From: DASQDT01 sp036380435
GTDB taxonomy: Bacteria > Acidobacteriota > Blastocatellia > Pyrinomonadales > Pyrinomonadaceae
DNA: 17,303 nt
Direction of reading: 5' to 3'
Assembly: GCA_036380435.1 (NCBI GenBank)
Contig: DASVES010000235.1
Coordinates: 1-17,303 of the forward strand
Part shown: positions 7,038 to 14,177 of the stretch, piece after piece
Numbering within the stretch: position 1 is the first letter of the stretch
Layout: each line of letters begins with the position of its first letter
Made by a program: the position numbers and the translations under genes
The notes under the pieces: model-generated
The model's database searches: none
Told to the model about the DNA's origin: nothing
What the model saw: only the letters and a program-made list of their open reading frames with translations

Positions 7038-8249
7038 TTAGCCATGTCCCGTCTCTTCGACGGAAATCAAATACGAAACATCGTCCCCCGGCTCTGGAGG
7101 CGCACCGGCGAGCAGCACCTTTAACACCGGCGGCGCGATGATCGAGGTCAGTATCGACATCGCGATAATCACCGCGTAGATAGTTTCCGAGAACACCCCG
7201 GCCTGTTGCCCCAGACTGGCAACGATGATTCCCACTTCCCCGCGCGGAACCATCCCGACTCCGACAATCAGCGCCGATTTTTTACCTAACGACAGCGCCC
7301 CGAGGCCGCAACCTACGAGCTTGCTGACAACCGCAAGCAGTGTGACAACCGCGACCATACCCAGCACCGAGAAGCTCCCCAACTGTGTCACGTCCACCTT
7401 CGCGCCGGTGACGACAAAGAAGAACGGCACGAGAAACGCCATGATGGGCTGAAACTGCTTTTCCAAAGTATGCCTTTGGCTCGATTCCGCCATGACCATC
7501 CCGGCCAGAAATGCGCCGATGATGGCCGCCAGCCCTATCCACGCGGCCGCCGCCGCCAGACCAAGACACAAGGCCAGAGAGAGCGTGAGCGGGGAGAGTG
7601 GATTGATCGGAGCTTCGAGCAGATTGGACGACCGGCCCATAACGCGCGTCCCCACGAGCGCGACAAGGGCGACAAAGCCGACGGCTTGAGCAAGAATCAA
7701 CAGAAGTCCGACGACATTAACACCGCCTCCCCCCTGCACGGCCGTCACGACACCGAGGAGAAGCATGGCGAGAACATCATCAATGACGGCCGCGCCTAAA
7801 ATGACGCGGCTCTCCGTCCGACCGAGGACGCCCAGGTCTTGCAACACGCGGGCGGTGATGCCCGCGGAAGTGGCCACAAAGGCGGCGGCGATGAACATCG
7901 CTTTCGGTGTCTCGTATCCCGAAAGCCAGGCCCACAGCCCACCGAGCAGAAAAGGCAGAACGACCCCGAGCACCCCGACGAAGGAGGCGACGCGCCCGAC
8001 CTTCCGCAGATCACCGACGCGTGTTTCCAGCCCAACGGAAAATAGAAGTAGTACCGCCCCGATCTCCGCCAACACCTCTAAAGGCTCGTTGAGTTTTATC
8101 CACCCGAGAGCATATGGGCCGATTAAGCAGCCGGCGGCGATCTCGCCCACTACGGCGGGGAGCTTTATTCGTTGGGCTATCTCTCCGCCTATCTGCGCGG
8201 CAACGAAGACCACGAAAAGGGAGAGTAGAATTTCCACGCCATGATCCAA
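7038..8249 (-). CDS. CPA2-family cation/proton antiporter
   Basis: The 403-residue protein is a sodium/hydrogen exchanger-domain transporter of the CPA2 (KefB/NapA/GerN-like) group, with about 12 membrane helices. The first helices include LPAVVGEIAAGCLIGP (30-45), and the ion-binding Asp pair lies in AAVIDDVLAMLLL (153-165). It should exchange Na+ or K+ for protons across the inner membrane. It stops soon after the last helix and lacks the RCK/TrkA-N regulatory domain of KefB and KefC. The TTG start at 8249 has AGGAG nine bases upstream; an in-frame GTG four codons later is too far from that site. It is transcribed alone, convergent with the AlkP gene; the 79-base gap between them shows only a weak imperfect inverted repeat. 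Confidence 0.93.
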   Translation of the reverse strand: MDHGVEILLSLFVVFVAAQIGGEIAQRIKLPAVVGEIAAGCLIGPYALGWIKLNEPLEVLAEIGAVLLLFSVGLETRVGDLRKVGRVASFVGVLGVVLPFLLGGLWAWLSGYETPKAMFIAAAFVATSAGITARVLQDLGVLGRTESRVILGAAVIDDVLAMLLLGVVTAVQGGGGVNVVGLLLILAQAVGFVALVALVGTRVMGRSSNLLEAPINPLSPLTLSLALCLGLAAAAAWIGLAAIIGAFLAGMVMAESSQRHTLEKQFQPIMAFLVPFFFVVTGAKVDVTQLGSFSVLGMVAVVTLLAVVSKLVGCGLGALSLGKKSALIVGVGMVPRGEVGIIVASLGQQAGVFSETIYAVIIAMSILTSIIAPPVLKVLLAGAPPEPGDDVSYLISVEETGHG

Positions 8250-8312
8250 GGCTCTCGGCTCCTGGTTGAGTTTGATAAGAGGGACAGAGTAGTTTTGGCA
8301 CGCGCGCTTTAC

Positions 8313-8355
8313 AACTCAAATCACTATGCACTGAAAGTGTATGGTGATTTGAGTT
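8313..8355. other. AT-rich 20-bp hairpin upstream of the antiporter gene
   Basis: Arms 8313-8332 and 8336-8355 pair over 20 bp (two G-T wobbles, the outer 12 bp perfect) with a GAA loop. The sequence is AT-rich in a GC-rich region. It lies between the tRNA-Gln terminator and the antiporter start, with no T tract on either strand, so it does not look like a terminator. It could be an operator, a 5' leader structure of the antiporter transcript or a mobile-repeat remnant. Confidence 0.6.
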
Positions 8356-8387
8356 CCTTAACAGCGGGCACACTATAGGCACACAAA

Positions 8388-8419
8388 GTAAGAAAGGGCA
8401 GCCCCGCGGGGCTGCCCTT
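8388..8419 (-). terminator. Rho-independent terminator of tRNA-Gln
   Basis: A perfect 26-base palindrome (8394-8419) is followed on the minus strand by TCTT, giving a TTTCTT tail together with the stem end. It lies 21 bases beyond the 3' end of the tRNA gene, in the right orientation to end its transcript. Confidence 0.8.
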
Positions 8420-8439
8420 AACTTATGGAGTGGGTTGAA

Positions 8440-8510
8440 CTGGGAGGCAGGGACTCGAACCCCGATAGCCAGATCCAGAGTCTGGAGTCCTACCATTGGA
8501 CGACCTCCCA
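8440..8510 (-). tRNA. tRNA-Gln (anticodon CTG)
   Basis: The minus strand folds as a cloverleaf. The acceptor stem TGGGAGG (8510-8504) pairs with CCTCCCA (8447-8441). The D arm is GTCC-AATGGTA-GGAC. The anticodon arm is CCAGA-CTCTGGA-TCTGG with anticodon CTG, reading CAG. The variable loop has four bases. The T arm is CGGGG-TTCGAGT-CCCTG. The first pair is U-A and the discriminator is G, both typical identity features of glutamine tRNAs. The 3' CCA is not encoded (GTT follows), so it must be added by the CCA-adding enzyme. A sigma70-type promoter and a perfect terminator flank the gene, making it a single-gene unit. Confidence 0.97.
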
Positions 8511-8527
8511 AAAAGTCGGCGAGAGAA

Positions 8528-8557
8528 AATTTACGTTTGCGCCGGGCGACTTGTCAA
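8528..8557 (-). promoter_or_regulatory. Sigma70-type promoter of tRNA-Gln
   Basis: On the minus strand a perfect -35 TTGACA (8557-8552) and a -10 TAAATT (8533-8528) are separated by 18 bases. Transcription would start about 10 bases before the mature tRNA 5' end at 8510. This is the best promoter in the window. The rest of 8511-8721 contains no gene I can support. Confidence 0.75.
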
Positions 8558-8721
8558 CCACGGCCCGCGTCGTCTTCGGCGGCCAAGCCCTTGCCCTCGC
8601 AAGGATGTGGGCGCACAATCAGAGTGCGTTGTGTGGAACTCTGAAGAGGGCGCGCGCCGAGACACTCACGCGCGCACGCGCCCGGCGGCCCGAAAACCCA
8701 CCTCGGCCGGAGGGTAAACCC

Positions 8722-9081
8722 GTGGGCGACGACGCATCGTTAAAGGAAGAAGTGGAGCGCGGCCTTGAAGGGGAGCCGCGCGGACGCGCGGACGCGCGCG
8801 ATGAGCCGGCGCGCTTAACGGCGGAGCTTGCCGCGCGCGTCCGACACGAGATCAACAATCCTCTGACCGGCCTCATCGGGCAGGCGCAACTGCTGCTGCG
8901 CGACGACACGCTGAGCGAGACGGCGCGCCGCCGTGTCGAGATCATCGAGCAGCTCGCCAAGCGCATCCGCGACGCGGTCGCGGAGTTGCGCGCCGTGCGA
9001 AATCCGCCGGGCGGCGCGGCCGGCGCGGGCGCGCGGGGCCCTGGCGAGACCCCGCGCGTCGAAGACCCGCCGCGCCACTAA
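8722..9081 (+). CDS. Small protein with a histidine-kinase phospho-acceptor (HisKA-like) domain only
   Basis: From the GTG at 8722 the product is 119 residues, with GGAGGG (8709-8714) seven bases upstream. Residues 31-92 form two amphipathic helices like a histidine kinase dimerisation domain: an H-box ARVRHEINNPLTGLIG with H42 as the possible phosphorylated residue, then a second helix ending near AELRAVR. The protein ends after a short Gly/Pro-rich tail with no room for the ATP-binding domain, no sensor region and no membrane helix. It cannot phosphorylate itself alone; it might dimerise with a full kinase, relay phosphate in the way Spo0B does, or be a remnant. The same open frame extends back to 8425 through the tRNA, but that part is not coding. 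It is convergent with the next gene, 17 bases away. Confidence 0.75.
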   Translation: MGDDASLKEEVERGLEGEPRGRADARDEPARLTAELAARVRHEINNPLTGLIGQAQLLLRDDTLSETARRRVEIIEQLAKRIRDAVAELRAVRNPPGGAAGAGARGPGETPRVEDPPRH

Positions 9082-9098
9082 AGCCACCGAAACGTCCT

Positions 9099-9938
9099 TC
9101 AATCTTCCGGCCCCGACGCCGCGCCGCTCACCGTCGCTTCGGCGCGCACCGACACGTCGAAACGCTTGCCCTCGGGCAGATACGCGTTCTCGCCGCGCTT
9201 GAAGCCGTGGAGCAGCGCGACCGGCGCGACTAAGGGGAGCAATGCGGCAGTGAGCGCAATCTGCGTGGCGACCTTCGCGCCCTTGCTGTCGCCAACCTGC
9301 CGGCCGGCGAACTGTATTTGAAGCCGCGACCCGTCGGCGGCGGTCACCTCATACATCTCCCAGGCGAGCCGGCCGGCGCGCCCCCAGTGTCCGCCGCGCG
9401 AAGCCTTGACGACGCGCGCCGTGGCCACCGCCCCCGGCTCCACGACCGTCACGCCGCCGACCTTCACGGGATTGACCACGCGGAAGGTTATCAGGTCGCC
9501 CACGCGCACCTCCTGCGAGTTGACCCTGTAGGCCGACTCGACTTCCACGCGCGTCCCCGCCGGCACCTTCACCGCGACGACCTTTTTCGACTCTCCCGCC
9601 GGTGCAGCCACAGCGGGGACGCGTGGAGCCTCGACCACGGCGAGGATGACGGAGTCGGGCGCACCCGCGTCGCGCAGAGCCTTGAGCGCCTCGGGCGACG
9701 TGTCGAAGTCGGCGGCCGAAGTCTTAATCTTGGCGACGACGACCTCTGGCGCGAGCCGCGCTTCGAGCATCTTCAGCACGTCGCGGTTGTCAATGCGGGC
9801 CGGCGCGGCGTCTGCGGTGGCGGAGGCCGGCGACGGTTGGACAATTTTCGCGGCGTCCTGGCCGAACGCAGCCACCGGCGAGAGGGCCGCTAAGATTATC
9901 AACAGTAATGAAATTGGCCGGGGAAATTTATTCGTCAT
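9099..9938 (-). CDS. Secreted protein of unknown function, paralogue of the upstream gene
   Basis: The 279-residue product has a signal peptide (hydrophobic 8-23, likely cut near residue 26). Two regions are shared with the protein at 10083-10910: a helical segment at 51-104 (DVLKMLEARLAPEVVVAKI, FDTSPEAL, AGAPDSVILAVVEAP) and a beta-rich region at 123-270 that opens VKVPAGTRVEVE, contains HWGRAGRLAWEM and GDSKGAKVA, a hydrophobic stretch (225-243), then GFKRGENAYLPEGKRFDVSV. The ATG at 9938 has AGGAGA upstream. I do not recognise a named family; relatives with the first segment seem common in Acidobacteria from memory. It lies downstream of its paralogue on the same strand, past a terminator-like hairpin, so it may be expressed separately or by read-through. 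Confidence 0.82.
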   Translation of the reverse strand: MTNKFPRPISLLLIILAALSPVAAFGQDAAKIVQPSPASATADAAPARIDNRDVLKMLEARLAPEVVVAKIKTSAADFDTSPEALKALRDAGAPDSVILAVVEAPRVPAVAAPAGESKKVVAVKVPAGTRVEVESAYRVNSQEVRVGDLITFRVVNPVKVGGVTVVEPGAVATARVVKASRGGHWGRAGRLAWEMYEVTAADGSRLQIQFAGRQVGDSKGAKVATQIALTAALLPLVAPVALLHGFKRGENAYLPEGKRFDVSVRAEATVSGAASGPED

Positions 9939-9970
9939 GTGAGTGGTCTCCTGTCTTCATCAACTAAAAC

Positions 9971-10012
9971 AAAGAGGGGCGTGGCAACATGAATGCCACG
10001 CCCCTTTTCTTC
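9971..10012 (-). terminator. Terminator between the two secreted paralogues
   Basis: A perfect 12-bp inverted repeat (9975-9986 and 9994-10005, 7-base loop) is followed on the minus strand by a T-rich tail (CTTTGTTTT) and on the plus strand by TTTTCTTCT, so it could act in both directions. Only the minus-strand gene ending at 10083 runs into it, and it separates that gene from the downstream paralogue. Confidence 0.75.
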
Positions 10013-10082
10013 TGGCTCAGTTGATTTAGACAGAGACGACGAGCACTGCGCAGGCGCGCGTCCGTTTGTCGCGCGCTTCTGA

Positions 10083-10910
10083 CTACGACCCGGCTACTGC
10101 CGATGCCGGCTTGCCCTTGATGGCGGTGTCGCCATGCACGAACACGCGGTAGCGGTTGCCGGCGGGGATGATGGCCGGCTTGCCCTTCTTCAGACCCCAC
10201 AGGAGGCCGATGGGGCCGAGCAGTACGGTCGTCGCCACGGCGGCCACGGCCACCGTCCCGCCCTTGCTGTCGCCGAGAGCGCGATCCGTGAAGCGCATGG
10301 GGACGCGGTTGCCGTCCGACGCCTGCACGTCCTGCATCGCCCATTCGAGCTTGCCAGCCCGCCCCCAACGCCCGGCCTTCTTGGCGGTGGTGATGCGCGC
10401 ACGCGCCGACGCGTCGCGCTCAAAGATGGTCACGCCGTTCAGCACCACGGGGTGTAAGACCTTGAAATCGACGAAGGAGCCAACCTTCACCTCTTCACCA
10501 CTGACGACGTTGATTAACTCGATCTCGACCTCGGTGCCGTCCGGGACTTTGATCTCGACCGGCGCGGCTGCCGGGGCAGTCGTCATCGTCACCGCAGCGG
10601 GGTCGCCGGCCGGCGCCTCGACCATTGCGAGGATGACGGCGTCGGGCACGCCCGCAGCCTTCATCTCCTGAAGGGCGGCGGCCGAGGTGTCGAACGCTGT
10701 GGCCGACGACCTGATCTTGGCGACGACGATTTCGGCCGACAGGCCGGCCTTGAGCATTTCGGCCACGTCCTTGTTGATTAGCTTGGGGGAGGGCGGCTGT
10801 GTCTGTTGTGCCTGACTCGTCTGTTGCTGCTCCTGCTGGGCCGCGGCCATGATGGCGGCGGCGGGGGAAACGAGTGCCGTCGTGAGTGCGAGGGACAAAA
10901 ATCTATTCAC
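10083..10910 (-). CDS. Secreted protein of unknown function, paralogue of the downstream gene
   Basis: The 275-residue product starts with a signal peptide (hydrophobic 4-24, AAA-Q at about 22-25) and a Gln-rich stretch. It matches its neighbour in two blocks: residues 47-100 (DVAEMLKAGLSAEIVVAKI, FDTSAAAL, AGVPDAVILAMVEAP) and residues 119-265 (VEIKVPDGTEVEIE, RWGRAGKLEWAM, GDSKGGTVA, a hydrophobic stretch near 221-239, then GLKKGKPAIIPAGNRYRVFV). GTG at 10910 is the start, with AAAGGA nine bases upstream. The second block resembles the beta-rich secreted domains of many bacterial proteins of unknown role. Export is supported by the sequence; function is unknown. Confidence 0.82.
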   Translation of the reverse strand: MNRFLSLALTTALVSPAAAIMAAAQQEQQQTSQAQQTQPPSPKLINKDVAEMLKAGLSAEIVVAKIRSSATAFDTSAAALQEMKAAGVPDAVILAMVEAPAGDPAAVTMTTAPAAAPVEIKVPDGTEVEIELINVVSGEEVKVGSFVDFKVLHPVVLNGVTIFERDASARARITTAKKAGRWGRAGKLEWAMQDVQASDGNRVPMRFTDRALGDSKGGTVAVAAVATTVLLGPIGLLWGLKKGKPAIIPAGNRYRVFVHGDTAIKGKPASAVAGS

Positions 10911-11036
10911 GTTGGTAAATCCTTTCTGACTGATTAGTGACTTTGTGATTCCGCTTTCGGGGGAAAGCGTCGGGCGTCGGGATGGGAACTGTCGAGTTGG
11001 GCGGCGCGGTCGGGTGACCGGGACTGAAACTTCGCG

Positions 11037-11070
11037 GCCGGGCGCCCTCTTGAATCGGCGGGCGCCCGGC
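11037..11070 (-). terminator. Stable hairpin after the radical SAM gene
   Basis: A perfect 11-bp GC-rich inverted repeat (11037-11047 and 11060-11070, 12-base loop) lies 17 bases beyond the stop codon at 11087. On the minus strand a run of T precedes rather than follows it, so it is not a textbook terminator; it may stabilise the mRNA 3' end or act with Rho. The rest of 10911-11086 shows no gene. Confidence 0.4.
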
Positions 11071-11086
11071 GTCTTAAAAAATACTC

Positions 11087-13048
11087 TTACGACACGGCCG
11101 CCTCTTCTTCTTCGACGAGATACGGAGTCGTCGCGGCGGGCGCATCATCTTCGATGATGGCCTGAATGATGGGAAGCGAGAGGCCGCGCGACTTCTGGAT
11201 GCCGGGGACGTGCTTGCCCTTGGCGTAGACGGCGTGGCGTCCGTGCTCCTGATACCACTCGCCGAGGTTCGCCGTCTTGTGCATGTTCTCGATGATCTGC
11301 CGCCAGCCGACCCCGGTGTTGTAGGCGCAGAAACTAATCTCGCCCTCCTGCGTGCCGTAGGGGATGACGCACATCTCGGTGCGGCGGAAGTCGTAGTTGA
11401 ATAAATCCTGGAACCACATGCCTTCAACGCAGAGCACCCGCCACACGTCCGAGGGGTCGTCTGCTCCCTGCGACTTCATGCGGTCGTTGCGGTCGGAGTT
11501 CGAGCTGGTCGAAGACGGCTTGAAGAGATTGACGATCTGCGAGACGGGGAAGCCCTCGGGCGCGCGCTCCGCTTTGAAGTTGCGCATGATGGCCATGCCG
11601 AGCTGCGCGTAGGAGAGCTTGCGGCCCCGCGCCGTGTCCGTGATGACGCCCACGTCCTTCATGAACTGCTCGTAGTCGAAGAACTCGAAGAGGGAGCGGA
11701 ATTCGCCCGTCTGGCGGTTGACGACCATCAGGGTGAAGACGCCGCAGTTGGGGTGGCAGTTGCACGAAGACCAGCCCCACGGCGCGTCCGCGCCTTGCAG
11801 CATATCCATCACCGAGGTGAAGGCCGAGTAGGAGGAGAGCGGGAACCAGTCGCGCAGCGCCTCGACACGGCCGCCGAGCTGCGACTCCAGATCGCCGGCC
11901 ATCCCGGCGAGCGTGTAGCGTTGCTGCAAGCGGATGTTATCGGGCACGTCCTCGTCGCGGCCGGTGAAGGAGACGGGCTGGAAGGCGATGGTCTGCACCT
12001 TGTCGATGTTCTTCGCCGCGAACTCGACGATCTGGCCGATGCCGTCGTTGTTGATCGTGTTGACGATGGTCGTCACCAGCGTCACCTTGATGCCGACCGC
12101 GGCCAAGTTTTCAATCGCCCGCAGCTTCACGTCGAAGAGGTTGCCGACGCCGCGGTGCTTGTTCTTCTCTTCGCTGACGCCGTCGAACTGCAAGTAGACG
12201 CCGTGCATCCCGGCATCCTTCGCCTGCTGGCAATACTCGACGCTCTCGGCGAAGCGGATTCCGTTGGTGGCCGCCAGTATCCGGTAGAAGCCGATCTTGC
12301 GGGCGTAGGAGACCGCTTCGAGGAAGTGGGGCGAGATGGTCGGCTCGCCGCCGGAGAAGAGGATGATGATCTGCCGGCGCGGCTTGAAGGAGACGGCGCG
12401 GTCGAGGATGGCTTTGGTGTCGTCGAGCGTCGGCTCGTGAACGTAGCCGACCTGATTGGCGTCCATGAAGCAGGGGTTGCACATCATGTTGCAGCGGTTG
12501 GTGAGGTCTACCGTCAACACGGCGCCGCGGCCGAACTTGATGTTGGAAGTCCCGTGCTTGTGGATGTGCGCGTCCTCGGCGGCGCGGAAGTCGCGTCCGA
12601 AGAAGAGCGACTCGATGCGCGCGAGGAAGCGCGAGTCAGAGGCCATCAGGTCTTTGAACTCGCCGTGGCTGGGGCAGGTCTTCGTCATGTAGACCCGTCC
12701 GTCCTCCTCGATGATCTGCGCCTTGATCTCGCCGGGGTGCGTGTGCATCAAGGTCTCTAACGACACGTCGCCGGAGATGACGGCGTTGCGAACCTCTTTG
12801 ACACAGCTCGGGCACAGAGAGTCGGTCTCGCGCGGGAAGCCGAGCGGCGGGCTGGTGCGCTCATACGACTTCAGGAGCGGCTCGGCGGCCCACTTCGGAT
12901 GAATCGCCGCGCCCTCGGGCAGGCGGCGGTTGACCGATTGGAACGTCTTCCAGGCCACGTCCGAAAGGTTCGAGATGAGCTTCGAGGTCTTCACGCCGCC
13001 GAAGCGCGACTTCACTGTCTCGCCACGGCGGAAATTGTCGCTGAACAA
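11087..13048 (-). CDS. Radical SAM protein resembling tetraether/membrane-spanning lipid synthase (Tes family)
   Basis: From the TTG at 13048 the product is 653 residues. The radical SAM core carries NRCNMMCNPC (cluster cysteines 186, 190, 193) and FSGGEPTISP (231-240). Before it lies a domain with CPSC (79-82), IIEEDGRVYMTKTCPSHGEF and C125. After the core come CNCHPNC (429-435) and a C-terminal segment with C540, WFQDLFNYDFRR, C560 and FCAYN (C574). I associate this order of cysteine motifs with the MJ0619/Tes family, which joins lipid tails by C-C bonds to make membrane-spanning lipids and carries several iron centres; the match is from memory. A different radical SAM methylase or maturase remains possible. 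The frame stays open to a GTG at 13102, but AGGAGGAG (13067-13060) lies inside that extension, 11 bases before the TTG, and the extra 18 residues look non-coding; another GTG is at 13015. Start moderate, superfamily certain. Confidence 0.88.
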   Translation of the reverse strand: MFSDNFRRGETVKSRFGGVKTSKLISNLSDVAWKTFQSVNRRLPEGAAIHPKWAAEPLLKSYERTSPPLGFPRETDSLCPSCVKEVRNAVISGDVSLETLMHTHPGEIKAQIIEEDGRVYMTKTCPSHGEFKDLMASDSRFLARIESLFFGRDFRAAEDAHIHKHGTSNIKFGRGAVLTVDLTNRCNMMCNPCFMDANQVGYVHEPTLDDTKAILDRAVSFKPRRQIIILFSGGEPTISPHFLEAVSYARKIGFYRILAATNGIRFAESVEYCQQAKDAGMHGVYLQFDGVSEEKNKHRGVGNLFDVKLRAIENLAAVGIKVTLVTTIVNTINNDGIGQIVEFAAKNIDKVQTIAFQPVSFTGRDEDVPDNIRLQQRYTLAGMAGDLESQLGGRVEALRDWFPLSSYSAFTSVMDMLQGADAPWGWSSCNCHPNCGVFTLMVVNRQTGEFRSLFEFFDYEQFMKDVGVITDTARGRKLSYAQLGMAIMRNFKAERAPEGFPVSQIVNLFKPSSTSSNSDRNDRMKSQGADDPSDVWRVLCVEGMWFQDLFNYDFRRTEMCVIPYGTQEGEISFCAYNTGVGWRQIIENMHKTANLGEWYQEHGRHAVYAKGKHVPGIQKSRGLSLPIIQAIIEDDAPAATTPYLVEEEEAAVS

Positions 13049-13190
13049 GGCTTTGTACTCTCCTCCTCGCGGAAGCGCGCGCCCGCAAATGCTTGAAGAC
13101 ACGGCCGCTTGGAATCTTCGGGAAAATTAACAGGAGCTACTGTCTGCCACGGGCCGGACGCGCCGACCGGGCACACTTTTGCGCCGCCAC

Positions 13191-13219
13191 ATGATACCGG
13201 CATCCTTCAGCGAGTACAA
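13191..13219 (-). promoter_or_regulatory. Candidate promoter of the radical SAM gene
   Basis: On the minus strand TTGTAC (13219-13214) and TATCAT (13196-13191) are spaced 17 bases. The -10 matches five of six consensus bases; the -35 only three. The transcript would have a leader of about 135 bases before the TTG at 13048. It sits right beside the palindromic repeat at 13233-13327. Confidence 0.4.
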
Positions 13220-13232
13220 GGCGTTACACAGA

Positions 13233-13327
13233 CGTGAAGGCAAAAGTAAAAAGGCAAAAGGCAAAAGTGAAAGAGCAGGCCGCCTCTTCACTTTTGCCCT
13301 TTACCTTTTTACTTTTGCCTTTTCACG
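13233..13327. repeat. Palindrome of heptamer tandem repeats (GGCAAAA family)
   Basis: Two arms of about 42 bases (13233-13274 and 13284-13327) are near-perfect inverted copies around a 9-base loop. Each arm is itself a tandem of 7-base units: left GGCAAAA, GTAAAAA, GGCAAAA, GGCAAAA, GTGAAAG; right CTTTTGC, CCTTTAC, CTTTTTA, CTTTTGC, CTTTTCA. It fills the gap between the radical SAM gene and lpxA and is A/T-rich against a GC-rich background. Heptamer tandem repeats (STRR) are known from filamentous cyanobacteria; here they are arranged as a hairpin. Confidence 0.85.
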
Positions 13328-13361
13328 GATGTACCATCCCCGGCGAGTCAACGCGCAGCCC

Positions 13362-14177
13362 ATGCAAGCACACCCGACGGCCATCATCCACCCGCGCGCG
13401 CAACTGGCGGCGGGCGTGCGCGTCGGCCCCTACGCCGTCGTCGAGGAGGACGTGACGGTCGGCGCGGGGTGCGACATCGGCGCACACGCCGTCGTCAAGA
13501 GGTTCACGACTCTGGGCGAGCGCAACCGCGTCTACGAGCACGCGGTGCTGGGCGGCGAGCCGCAGGACGTGAAATTCGGCGGCGAGCGAAGTCATCTCCA
13601 CATCGGCGACGACAACCTCATACGCGAGTACGCGACGCTGCACCGGGCGAGCGGCGAGGGCGCGGCGACGCGCGTCGGCTCGCGCAACTTCCTGATGGTC
13701 GGCACACACATCGCGCACAACTGCGAGGTGGGCGACGACAACATCTTCGCCAACGGGGCGGCGCTCGCCGGCCACGTCCGCGTCGAAGACCACGTCTTTC
13801 TGGCCTCGAACGTCGGCGCGCACCAGTTCACGCGCTTCGGGCGCTACGCGATGGTCGGCGGCAAGTCCAAAATCATTCAGGACGTGCTGCCGTTCTTCAC
13901 CACCGACGGGAACCCCCCGCGCGTGCGCGGACTCAACACCGTGGGCCTGCGCCGCGCCGGATTCTCCGCCGAGTCGCGGCGCGAACTCAAGCGCGCCTAC
14001 CAACTCCTCTTCCGCGCGCGCGCGCCCCTCGAAGAGGTGCTCCGCGAAATGGAGCGAACGGACGACGAACACGTGCGCCACCTCGCCGCCTTCATCCGCG
14101 GCTCGCGCCGCGGCTTCTCGCGCGAGCAGAGGCGCGGACGAGAGACGGCCGAGGAAACTGACACTGCTGAAGAATGA
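13362..14177 (+). CDS. lpxA: UDP-N-acetylglucosamine O-acyltransferase LpxA
   Basis: LpxA catalyses the first step of lipid A synthesis, moving a 3-hydroxyacyl chain from acyl carrier protein to UDP-GlcNAc in the cytoplasm. The 271-residue product (E. coli 262) has the left-handed beta-helix hexapeptide repeats and ends with the helical C-terminal region. THIAHNC (115-121) holds H116 and the catalytic H119, matching E. coli H122 and H125; HQF, MVGG and IIQDV follow in order. The residue matching the E. coli acyl-length ruler G173 is Gly (G167), which favours a longer chain. I chose ATG 13362 because it begins the first repeat (MQAHPTAIIHP); ATG 13329 is in frame but abuts the palindrome. The C-terminal tail is charged and longer than usual. 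lpxD starts within its stop codon. Confidence 0.95.
   Translation: MQAHPTAIIHPRAQLAAGVRVGPYAVVEEDVTVGAGCDIGAHAVVKRFTTLGERNRVYEHAVLGGEPQDVKFGGERSHLHIGDDNLIREYATLHRASGEGAATRVGSRNFLMVGTHIAHNCEVGDDNIFANGAALAGHVRVEDHVFLASNVGAHQFTRFGRYAMVGGKSKIIQDVLPFFTTDGNPPRVRGLNTVGLRRAGFSAESRRELKRAYQLLFRARAPLEEVLREMERTDDEHVRHLAAFIRGSRRGFSREQRRGRETAEETDTAEE

Noticed and set aside
8440..8510. tRNA-Gln as an integration site for a mobile island
   Set aside because: No integrase gene and no repeat of the tRNA 3' end was seen in the window; the neighbours are ordinary chromosomal genes.
8011..8511. 166-residue minus-strand open frame
   Set aside because: Its start is a translation of the tRNA-Gln gene and it then runs through a terminator and hairpin into the antiporter gene in another frame.
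8425..8721. Upstream extension of the HisKA-like protein
   Set aside because: It would pass through the tRNA gene and its promoter; the GTG at 8722 has a strong Shine-Dalgarno sequence.
11753..12760. 335-residue plus-strand open frame
   Set aside because: It is antisense to the radical SAM core; the Val/Asp/Leu-rich product has no family features.
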